In this document: positions 43,757 to 50,940 of the stretch, piece after piece
How the letters are laid out: each line of letters opens with the position of its first letter
How positions within the stretch are numbered: position 1 is the first letter of the stretch
Source: Caldibacillus debilis DSM 16016
GTDB taxonomy: Bacteria > Bacillota > Bacilli > Bacillales > Caldibacillaceae
NCBI RefSeq assembly: GCF_000383875.1
Contig: NZ_KB912888.1
Coordinates: 1 to 50,940, forward strand
Direction: 5' to 3'
DNA length: 50,940 bases
Notes under the pieces: model-generated
What the model was told of the DNA's origin: nothing
Databases searched by the model: none
What the model saw: the letters and a program-made list of their open reading frames with translations, nothing else
Program-made: the position numbers and the translations under genes

Positions 43757-44431
43757 TTGCAAAAGAAACTTCTGCTTGCATTCAGAGACGTTTTGAGAAG
43801 ACGGGGTTTTTGGGTGGAGCTCACGGATGGGGAATTGGTTTTGGACCCATGGTATTCGGATGTCAACTTCTTCGAAATGACCACGATCTTAAAAGTATTG
43901 CGAATTAACTTCGGAATAGGCAAAAGAGGAATTCGGATCTTGCCGAATGCCCATGTTTCGGATGAAATTTTCCGGCAAATTGAGCGTTTTGACCGGGAAA
44001 AATGGTACTCGTACGGCATTTCAAGATGGCAAGAAGTCCCGGCCTTTTGGCCGCATGATTCGCGAAATGACATCCGCATAAAGGAATTGGACCGCGGGAT
44101 TGCCAGCCTCGTATTTGCCTTAAATAAAGCGGGGTTATATACGACGATGAGCTGTGACGGTCATGGGAAAAGGCCGCCGAAGATTTGGATGAGAAGAAGG
44201 GAAGACGCGGGAACGATCCGGGACATCCTGACGGAAGCCGCTCAACAGGCCAGCTTTGCTTATGATTGGGAAATAAAGAAAGAATATCCGAATATCGTTT
44301 TAACGGCAAGGAAGCGGCTGTTCGCGGATGAATGGGACGTGGGGAAAATCCAGGACGATGCCGTCACTTTATCCGAATACATCTATAACAACTGTTGTTT
44401 CGCGCCCGAGAAACGGCTGAAGTTGTCCTAA
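43757..44431 (+). CDS. unrecognised 224-residue protein with a CDGHG motif, paired with the MS fusion
   Basis: It begins at TTG 43757, 13 bases after the methylase stop, and is very likely co-transcribed. The most marked motif is TTMSCDGHGKRPPKIWMRRR (129-148), whose Cys, Asp and His could bind metal or catalyse. NFFEMTTILKVLRINFGIGKRG and the helix IKELDRGIASLVFALNKAGL precede it, and Cys213-Cys214 lie near the end. No nuclease, helicase or methylase motif is visible. I cannot assign a family; gene pairing suggests it acts with the methylase. Confidence 0.7.
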   Translation: MQKKLLLAFRDVLRRRGFWVELTDGELVLDPWYSDVNFFEMTTILKVLRINFGIGKRGIRILPNAHVSDEIFRQIERFDREKWYSYGISRWQEVPAFWPHDSRNDIRIKELDRGIASLVFALNKAGLYTTMSCDGHGKRPPKIWMRRREDAGTIRDILTEAAQQASFAYDWEIKKEYPNIVLTARKRLFADEWDVGKIQDDAVTLSEYIYNNCCFAPEKRLKLS

Positions 44432-44687
44432 GTATGCGTGCCGAAGACGTATGGAACGCGATATAATTAAAGTTGGAATCCATAGGCATCTCCGATGGAT
44501 TTCGGGTTTTCCTTCAAATCTTTGTGGAAAAAATCGGAGCCACGCCCGGCGGACTGAAGTTCGGCAAATGAGACGTTTCCCATCCGCTTCTTTGTACATG
44601 ATATCACGGACTCCAACGGAATTCGGATCTTCCCTTTGTTTTCAGCGAATCAAACCGGAAAAAGGCATAGAAACAGGAGGAAGAAGC

Positions 44688-46235
44688 ATGACAGTAAAAG
44701 CAGACATCGATTTTCAAAAGGATTTATTTGAAGCGGCCACTAAAATGCGCGGGAGTGTGGCTCCTGCTGATTATAAACATTATGTTCTTCCGTTAATCTT
44801 TTTGCGCTATCTTTCTAACAAGTACGAACAGCGCCGAAAAGAATTAGAGCAAATTGTAAAAGATCCAAGCAGCGATTGGTATACGGAAGATGATGAAATG
44901 CGGCAAATCATCATTACCGACCCGGACCAATATAAGGCGGAAAACGTCTTTGTCGTGCCTGAAGAAGCAAGTTGGTCTTATATTATGAAAAACGCCAAGC
45001 AGCCGAATATTAAAGAGATTCTTGATAACGCGATGAAGCGTCTTGAAGAGGAAAACCCCGAACTGGAAGGGATATTGCCGCGAATTTACCAAGGTTCGAA
45101 CTTACCGCCTGAAAACGTGGCGGGATTAATCGAAATTTTTTCTCGTGATGTATTTAGCGCCAATACGGATGACAGTGTAGATATATTGGGCCGTACATAT
45201 GAGTATTTTATTAGTTCTTTTGCTGCTTCTGAAGGCAACAGAGGCGGAGAATTCTTTACGCCATCCAGTATCGTTAAGTTGCTTGTTGCTATGCTGGAGC
45301 CGAAAAGCGGGATTGTGTTTGATCCTGCGTGCGGCAGCGGTGGGATGTTTATACAAAGTGAAGAATATGCGCCAAACAAACACGCACTTTCGTTTTACGG
45401 GCAAGAAAATGTAGTAACGACCGTACGTCTTGGAAAAATGAACGTTTTGTTGCATGGCATCAATGCAGAAATTCGCTTAGGAGACTCGCTGTTAAACGAT
45501 CAGTTCCCTGATTTAAAGGCCGATTACGTGATTGCCAATCCGCCGTTTAACCAAAAAGACTGGGGAGCAGACCGTTTATCAAAAAATGACCCACGCTTAA
45601 TCGGACCAGTCACAAACAGCAATGCGAACTATATGTGGATGCAGCACTTCCTATATCATTTAAATGATACAGGTACCGCAGGATTTGTCATGGCAAACGG
45701 AGCGATGACAACGAATGTGAAAGAGGAGAAAGAAGTTCGTCAAAAATTAGTGGATGAAGGATATATTGACTGCATTGTTCAATTGCCTGAAAAACTGTTC
45801 TTTACCACAGGCATTCCATGTTGCTTATTCTTTTTAAGCAAAAACCGTGACGGCAAAAACGGCTATCGGGCGCGAAAAAATGAAATTTTGTTTATCGATG
45901 CCCGTAAAATGGGAACGCTCGTTAGTCGTAAGCAAAAAGCGTTGTCTAAAGAGGAAATTGATAAAATCGCAGCCGTTTATCGTGCCTATAAATACGAAGG
46001 GGCAGAAGGATACGAAGACGTTGTTGGATTCTGTAAAGTTGCAACAATTGAAGAAGTTCGGGCAAATGACTACAAATTAACGCCGGGCATTTATGTTGGG
46101 ACGGAAGTATCCAATGAAGACGATGTACCGTTTGAAGAAAAAATGGCTGAATTAACTCAGCGTCTTTTAGAACAGTTTGAAGAATCGAATCGCCTTCAAG
46201 AAAAGATTAAGAAAGACTTGGAGGAATTACTGTGA
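44688..46235 (+). CDS. hsdM: type I restriction-modification methylase subunit HsdM
   Basis: A 515-aa N6-adenine methylase subunit. The HsdM N-domain (DFQKDLFEAATKMRGSVAPADYKHYVLPLIFLRYLS) is followed by EFFTPSSIVKLL, motif I FDPACGSGGMF near 212 and motif IV ANPPFNQKDWG near 281. The frame opens at 44451, but ATG 44688 follows AGGAGGAAG and is the family start. The gene ends overlapping hsdS by 4 bases. Base composition falls to AT-rich here, unlike the MS-fusion operon just upstream. Confidence 0.96.
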   Translation: MTVKADIDFQKDLFEAATKMRGSVAPADYKHYVLPLIFLRYLSNKYEQRRKELEQIVKDPSSDWYTEDDEMRQIIITDPDQYKAENVFVVPEEASWSYIMKNAKQPNIKEILDNAMKRLEEENPELEGILPRIYQGSNLPPENVAGLIEIFSRDVFSANTDDSVDILGRTYEYFISSFAASEGNRGGEFFTPSSIVKLLVAMLEPKSGIVFDPACGSGGMFIQSEEYAPNKHALSFYGQENVVTTVRLGKMNVLLHGINAEIRLGDSLLNDQFPDLKADYVIANPPFNQKDWGADRLSKNDPRLIGPVTNSNANYMWMQHFLYHLNDTGTAGFVMANGAMTTNVKEEKEVRQKLVDEGYIDCIVQLPEKLFFTTGIPCCLFFLSKNRDGKNGYRARKNEILFIDARKMGTLVSRKQKALSKEEIDKIAAVYRAYKYEGAEGYEDVVGFCKVATIEEVRANDYKLTPGIYVGTEVSNEDDVPFEEKMAELTQRLLEQFEESNRLQEKIKKDLEELL

Positions 46236-47389
46236 GTAATTGGATTAAAGTGAAATTAGGAGATATTGTTGAACTAAAAAGAGAGTCATATCAACCCAAA
46301 CCTGATGAGGTTTTACCTTATATTGGGTTAGAACATATAGGTCAAGGAACATTACGGTTAATCAGTGTTGGAAAATCAAATGAAGTAACGAGTACAAAAA
46401 GTTATTTCTCAAAAGGAGATATTTTATTTGGGAAATTACGTCCATATTTTCGTAAAGTAGTAAGACCTAAATTTAATGGCGTATGTTCAACCGATATTCT
46501 TGTATTAACAAGTAAAAATCCTAGGAAGTTCAATCAAACTTTCTTGTTTTATCTAATGGCTTCACAAGAGATGATTGATCTTGCTACAGCTTCTTCAAGT
46601 GGTACAAAAATGCCAAGAGCTGATTGGAAAGTGCTTCAGAATCTAGAGATAAGTATACCTGAAGATGTCAATGAACAGGAAAGAATAGGTAAGATACTCG
46701 AAACAATAGACGATAAAATCGATATTAATATTCGGATGAACAAAACTCTCGAAGAAATGGCCATGACGCTTTACAAGCATTGGTTTGTTGATTTTGGACC
46801 GTTTCAAGACGGGGAGTTTGTGGAGTCGGAATTAGGAGTTATCCCAAATAATTGGAAAATTGGTCAAGTTAAAGATTTGGCAAAAGTATTAAGTGGTAAA
46901 CGTCCTAAGGTTAAAGATATAGGTGAATACCCTATATTTGGGGGAGGGGGGCCTATGGGAGTTACAAATGAATATTTGTATAATGAACCTATATTTATTA
47001 CTGGTCGTGTAGGGACAATTGGCAAGGTATTTAGAGTTTCAAAACCATGTTGGCCTTCTGACAATTCTCTGGTTTTAATCCCCTTAAAAGCATATTACTA
47101 TAGTTTTTTATATGCTGTTCTTAAAAATATAGATTTTTCTCTAATAACAGGTGGTTCGACTCAACCATTAATAACACAAACAAGTTTAAAGTCTATAAAA
47201 GTAATAATACCACCTGAGGAAACTATAGAACAATATAATAAACAAGTGTTAACATATTACAGTTTAATAGATAAAAATGATAACATTAATAAACAACTTA
47301 GTGAAATAAGAGATTATCTCCTCCCTCGCCTTTTATCAGGTGAAATTGATGTATCAAAAGCAGAAAAACAAGTAGAAGAAGTACTTTAA
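46232..47389 (+). CDS. hsdS: type I restriction-modification specificity subunit HsdS
   Basis: A 385-aa subunit with two target-recognition domains: TRD1 about residues 1-155 (WIKVKLGDIVELKR, KGDILFGKLRPYFRK) and TRD2 about 205-360 (NNWKIGQVKDLAKVLSGKRP, SGGST-type loop GGSTQPLITQTSLKSI). Helical spacers near 155-195 and the C-terminus separate them. GTG 46232 overlaps the hsdM stop (GTGA), so translation is coupled. TRD2 is the most AT-rich coding DNA in the window, as expected for exchanged TRDs. Confidence 0.94.
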   Translation: MSNWIKVKLGDIVELKRESYQPKPDEVLPYIGLEHIGQGTLRLISVGKSNEVTSTKSYFSKGDILFGKLRPYFRKVVRPKFNGVCSTDILVLTSKNPRKFNQTFLFYLMASQEMIDLATASSSGTKMPRADWKVLQNLEISIPEDVNEQERIGKILETIDDKIDINIRMNKTLEEMAMTLYKHWFVDFGPFQDGEFVESELGVIPNNWKIGQVKDLAKVLSGKRPKVKDIGEYPIFGGGGPMGVTNEYLYNEPIFITGRVGTIGKVFRVSKPCWPSDNSLVLIPLKAYYYSFLYAVLKNIDFSLITGGSTQPLITQTSLKSIKVIIPPEETIEQYNKQVLTYYSLIDKNDNINKQLSEIRDYLLPRLLSGEIDVSKAEKQVEEVL

Positions 47390-47424
47390 ATTGGATATAA
47401 ATTCGACTAGGAGGTGCAAGCAGC

Positions 47425-50400
47425 ATGGCAACGAGACCTCTAGGTGAAACGGAATTTGAAGAGACGACGATTGAACGTTTAAAACGGTTAGGTTATGACT
47501 ATCTTCATGCGCAGGAATTATTTCAGCGTGGAGAGCGGGAAAGTCTTCATGAGGTAGTTCTATACGGTCGGCTGGAAGCCTTCTTAAAGAAGGCTTATCC
47601 AGCTATACCGGAACAAGAAATCAAAAGGCTTGCTCAAATTTTGACGGCGCCGGATGGGGTAAAACTGATCAACCGAAATATGCATTTTCACCAAATGTTG
47701 ACGAAAGGACTTGAGTTCTCTTATGAGGTAAACGATGAAACGTACACGCCTCATGTTTTCCCGATTGACTGGGAACATCCGGAGAACAATGACTTTTTAG
47801 TGGTTAATCAATTGCCGATTGAAGGGCGCATGTCCCGCCGGCCAGATATCGTTATATATATTAACGGTTTGCCGCTGATTGTGTTTGAGTTGAAAAATCC
47901 GAACAACGAGCAGGCGACTGTTTATGATGCATATACCCAAATTCAAAACTATACATATGATATTTCGCAATTATTTAACTACAACGCTTTTGTTGTTATT
48001 TCCGATAACGTGGAAACGAAGCATGGGATGCCGTTTGCCGATTACGATTTCTTTGCCTCATGGAAATCGATTGATGGGCGAAATGTCGATAACAACCGTG
48101 CTAATACGATGCGCACGCTGATTGAAGGATTATTTCCAAAAGACCGTCTGCTAAATTATATTCGTAATTTTATTGTCTTTTTGGAGGAAGGAAGCAAAAT
48201 TACAAAAATCGGCGCGAAATATCACCAATTTTTTGGCGTAAACTTCGCTGTCAATGAAGCGATCCGTGCGACGCGGCCTGACGGAGACCGGAAAATCGGG
48301 GTAATGTATCATACAACGGGTTCGGGCAAATCGCTAAGCATGTTATTTTTCGCAGGAATTTTGTCTCGCCATCCGGAAATGGAAAATCCATCAATTGTCA
48401 TTCAAGTGGACCGTAATGACTTAGACGAACAGTTGCATGATACGTTTGTGCAAGGGAAATCATACATCGGCCATGTGCATCACGCGGAGAATACCGAACA
48501 GTTGCGGACATTACTGAGAGGGGAAGCGGGACAAATTATTTTCTCCACTATTGAAAAATTCCGTAAAAAAGAAGGAGAAACCCGACACCCTGTTTTATCG
48601 GAAAGACGAAACATTGTTGTGATTGCCGATGAAGCACATCGCACCCAAGCCGGTTTTGCGGGCGGATTTGCCGCTCAGTTGCGTTATGCTTTGCCGAACG
48701 CTTCCTATATTGGATTTACGGGAACCCCGGTCGATTTTGTTGATAACAATACAGAAGAAATTTTCGGACATATTATCCACCGCTACGATATGGCTCAGGC
48801 GGTCGAAGACAAAGCGACATTGCCCATTTACTATGAGAGCCGCCTAATTCCGCTTGATTTATCCGCTGGGGACATTGATGAAAAATACAGAAAAATTATC
48901 GAAGAAGCAGGGGGAGACGATGAAGAGTCAGAGAGCTATAAAAGAAAATGGGCCGCTCTGGAAAAAGTCGTCGGTACTCCAAAACGGCTCCGTCGTTTAG
49001 CCAAAGATATCGTATCACATTTTAACCAAGTCGCCAATCCGTTTCAAAAAGCGATGATCGTTTGTATGAGCCGACGCATTGCGGTGGATTTGTATAATTA
49101 TCTAAGAGAAATTCCGGAATGCCCTCCTGTTGAAGTGATTATGACAGGGGATGTATCAAAGGATCCTAAAGAGTGGCGAGAAGTTCAGCCGGGAAGCAAA
49201 TATGCGCATATTAAATCGAAAAAAGAGCAAGAAGAAGTGAAAGCCAAACTTCGTGATCCAGAAGATCCTTTGAAATTTGTCATTGTCGTCGATATGTGGC
49301 TGACAGGAATGGACGCCAAACCGCTTTCTTACCTTTATGTCGATAAGCCAATGAGGGGACACAATCTTATGCAAGCCATTGCCCGTGTAAACCGAGTGTT
49401 TCCGGGAAAAGAAGGCGGTGTAGTCGTTGATTATATTGGCATTGCCACTTCACTGAAAGAAGCAACTCATAAATATACGCAAAGTGGCAGCACGGGAAGT
49501 CCTACTTATGATATTTCCGAGGCCGTTAACATCTTCATGGATCATCTGAAGGCAGTAAGAGGATTTATTCCAAGCAAGATTGATGTGCAAAACTGGCGCG
49601 CAAAACCAAAGATAGAGCGCGAAGACTTCATTGCAGATCTTGTTAACATTCTTTTAAACCGAGATCCCGAGGAATATATCCAAGCAGCCACCAAACTGGA
49701 AAAATCGTATCAGTTGGTGAAGCATCAGCCGGAAGTGCTTGAACTTGCAGATGAAGTCATGCTTTATTTCATGATGAAAGCACAGCTTCGCAAACATTTA
49801 CGCCCGTCAACTGGGGGATCTAAGGAAAACAAAACATTAGAAGAGCGATTATCAGAACTTATTGACAATAGTCTATTAGCGAAAGAAACGGTTGACATTT
49901 TCCAAATAGCAGGAATTGAACGTCCAGATATCAGCATATTGGATGATGCATTCTTGGCAGATTTAACGAAAAAAGAGCATGTAGACTTGCGCTTAAAGTT
50001 GCTGAAAAAACTTTTAGAGGACCAAATTAAAGTGACATTTAGCCAAGGAAGCCCACAGTCAAAGGCGTTAAGCGAACTTCTAGAGAAAACGTTAAGGGAT
50101 TATCATAATCGTGTCATTCAGGCTGCCGATGTGGTCAGGGTTATGATTAACATGCGCAAAGAAATGGAAGAAGAAATGCGCAAGCGACACGATTTGGGAT
50201 TGTCAGAGGAAGAAATTGAATTTTACAAAGCGATTACTGCTATGGAGCAGGAAGCGTTCTCAAACGAGTTTCTTGCTAGTTTAATCCATAAGGTGGTCAA
50301 AGCCTTAAAGAAACAATTAGCCGTAGACTGGACAAGCCCTCACCGTCGAGATGTCTACGCTAAAGTGAAATTAGCCGTCAAGCAAGTACTCATGAAAGAA

Positions 50401-50490
50401 AAAATTACGGGTCAACAATTGCAATTCTTAACAAACAAATTCATGGAACAAGCCGAACAGCAATATAAAAACTGGCCAATGAATGCGTAA
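47425..50490 (+). CDS. hsdR: type I restriction-modification endonuclease/translocase HsdR
   Basis: A 1021-aa restriction subunit. The nuclease core RRPDIVIYINGLPLIVFELKNP (about 138-159, PD-ExK) is followed by the SF2 helicase motor: Walker A TTGSGKSLSM near 296, motif II IADEAHRTQ near 399, motif III GFTGTPVDF and motif VI QAIARVNRVFPGK. Domain order and size match an intact type I HsdR. ATG 47425 follows AGGAGG, 35 bases after hsdS; the operon ends at a terminator. Confidence 0.96.
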   Translation: MATRPLGETEFEETTIERLKRLGYDYLHAQELFQRGERESLHEVVLYGRLEAFLKKAYPAIPEQEIKRLAQILTAPDGVKLINRNMHFHQMLTKGLEFSYEVNDETYTPHVFPIDWEHPENNDFLVVNQLPIEGRMSRRPDIVIYINGLPLIVFELKNPNNEQATVYDAYTQIQNYTYDISQLFNYNAFVVISDNVETKHGMPFADYDFFASWKSIDGRNVDNNRANTMRTLIEGLFPKDRLLNYIRNFIVFLEEGSKITKIGAKYHQFFGVNFAVNEAIRATRPDGDRKIGVMYHTTGSGKSLSMLFFAGILSRHPEMENPSIVIQVDRNDLDEQLHDTFVQGKSYIGHVHHAENTEQLRTLLRGEAGQIIFSTIEKFRKKEGETRHPVLSERRNIVVIADEAHRTQAGFAGGFAAQLRYALPNASYIGFTGTPVDFVDNNTEEIFGHIIHRYDMAQAVEDKATLPIYYESRLIPLDLSAGDIDEKYRKIIEEAGGDDEESESYKRKWAALEKVVGTPKRLRRLAKDIVSHFNQVANPFQKAMIVCMSRRIAVDLYNYLREIPECPPVEVIMTGDVSKDPKEWREVQPGSKYAHIKSKKEQEEVKAKLRDPEDPLKFVIVVDMWLTGMDAKPLSYLYVDKPMRGHNLMQAIARVNRVFPGKEGGVVVDYIGIATSLKEATHKYTQSGSTGSPTYDISEAVNIFMDHLKAVRGFIPSKIDVQNWRAKPKIEREDFIADLVNILLNRDPEEYIQAATKLEKSYQLVKHQPEVLELADEVMLYFMMKAQLRKHLRPSTGGSKENKTLEERLSELIDNSLLAKETVDIFQIAGIERPDISILDDAFLADLTKKEHVDLRLKLLKKLLEDQIKVTFSQGSPQSKALSELLEKTLRDYHNRVIQAADVVRVMINMRKEMEEEMRKRHDLGLSEEEIEFYKAITAMEQEAFSNEFLASLIHKVVKALKKQLAVDWTSPHRRDVYAKVKLAVKQVLMKEKITGQQLQFLTNKFMEQAEQQYKNWPMNA

Positions 50491-50498
50491 CAACTAAA

Positions 50499-50530
50499 AC
50501 AGATGTCTCTTATAGGGGCATCTGTTTTTG
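50499..50530 (+). terminator. terminator of the hsd operon
   Basis: ACAGATG (50499-50505) and CATCTGT (50519-50525) pair with additional CTC/GGG pairing around a TTAT loop, followed by five T. Confidence 0.88.
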
Positions 50531-50699
50531 TATAAATGGTTATGAGGGAAGAAGAAATGCATGCAAGCAGGATTAGATAGAGAAATTATTAAAAGTCTTA
50601 CAAGGATAGTAGAGTCGTTTTCACCATTGAGTGAAATGTTTCGGGAGCGATGATGTATAAAATTTTGTGTAAAACATTTTGCTAGACCAAAAGAAAAAA

Positions 50700-50757
50700 G
50701 GTAGGGTATTCTCTGATTTGGACCACAACACATTCCAGAGAAAGGAGAACCCTACCT
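50700..50757 (+). other. stem-loop sequestering the IS256-type transposase ribosome site
   Basis: GGTAGGGTATTCTCT (50700-50714) and AGAGAAAGGAGAACCCTACC (50737-50756) can pair almost throughout, with a small bulge. The 3' arm contains the AAAGGAG ribosome site, so read-through transcripts from outside would be poorly translated, a known safeguard of IS elements. Confidence 0.65.
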
Positions 50758-50940
50758 ATGTCTAAAAGTATACCGAATGTCGACTGGGCAAATCAACTGG
50801 AAAGTGTCATTCGTCAGTTTGTAAAGGAAAAATTAGAACTGATCATGCGGGAAGAAATCAAGAATTTCCTCGAAATAGAACAGGCCGGAACATCAAATAT
50901 GAGAAACGGCTACTATCAACGAAATCTAGATACGCAATAT
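50758..50940 (+). CDS. IS256-family (mutator-type) transposase, N-terminal part
   Basis: 61 N-terminal residues are visible and run off the window. MSKSIPNVDWANQLESVIRQ, then VKEKLELIMREEIKNFLEIE and NMRNGYYQRNLDTQY. The RNGYY-R-LDT-YG block is typical of IS256-type transposases. ATG 50758 with AAAGGAG 11 bases upstream, inside a stem-loop. Intactness cannot be judged. Confidence 0.9.
   Translation, partial: MSKSIPNVDWANQLESVIRQFVKEKLELIMREEIKNFLEIEQAGTSNMRNGYYQRNLDTQY

Larger units (their letters stand above)
50657..50940 (+). mobile_element. 5' end of an IS256-family insertion sequence (right window edge)
   Basis: The transposase start and a probable terminal repeat (AAATTTTGTGTAAAACATTT near 50657-50676) mark the left end of an IS256-type element. 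The boundary is inferred, and the right end is outside the window. It lies 125 bases beyond the hsdR terminator. Confidence 0.7.

Overview
The window reads as chromosome of a GC-rich, spore-forming member of the Bacillaceae. Gene order from about 3.6 to 34.3 kb follows the Bacillus subtilis yjaU-fabH-fabF-yjaZ-yjbA-trpS-spx-mecA-coiA-pepF-yizD-roxS-yjbH-yjbI-yjbJ-yjbK-yjbM-nadF-yjbO-fabI-cotO-cotZ-yjcA-spoVIF-yjcF-yjcG-yjcH block, ending at a tRNA-Val. A thermophilic Caldibacillus/Geobacillus-like host is my inference from base composition and sporulation content; I could not run a taxonomic search. Several genes of the B. subtilis block are absent here: med, comZ, the app/opp transporters, yjbL, the thi genes and cotY/X/W/V.

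Layout. 1-262: tail of an insertion sequence. 293-2831: esterase yitV, Fe-S assembly factor sufT, the Fe-S anaerobic regulator fnr and yjzD. 3613-5411: yjaU, a frameshifted yjaV-like gene and a small yjzB-position gene. 5671-10514: FapR-type fatty-acid genes fabH-fabF, then yjaZ and yjbA. 10566-11962: trpS on the minus strand under a tryptophan T-box. 12223-16864: spx, mecA, coiA and pepF (regulated proteolysis, competence and peptide turnover). 17015-18984: yizD, the small RNA RoxS with a Rex-type operator on its promoter, the Spx adaptor spxH and truncated haemoglobin yjbI. 19141-24107: yjbJ, yjbK, the small alarmone synthetase, NAD kinase, a pseudouridine synthase and FapR-type fabI.

24477-31606 is a sporulation block: cotO, cotZ, yjcA, a lipoprotein-spoVAC-spoVAD-spoVAE cluster resembling the extra spoVA operons of highly heat-resistant spores, yjcZ, spoVIF and a yetF/DUF421 gene. 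32527-34634 carries yjcF, yjcG, yjcH and a LexA-controlled WYL-like gene. 35090-36829 is a BmrA-like multidrug ABC exporter behind a 19-bp-spacer MerR-type promoter.

After tRNA-Val (37496-37568) synteny with B. subtilis stops and an accessory region begins: a coiled-coil protein ending in a DnaA N-terminal-type domain, a Maf paralogue, a DJ-1/PfpI protein, a GNAT acetyltransferase, then two adjacent type I-like modification loci. The first is a GC-rich fused methylase-specificity (MS) protein plus an unrecognised CDGHG-motif protein with no nuclease. The second is a complete AT-richer hsdM-hsdS-hsdR operon. The window closes in the 5' end of an IS256-family element. Several 0.3-0.9 kb GC-rich gaps without convincing genes are scattered through the chromosomal part.
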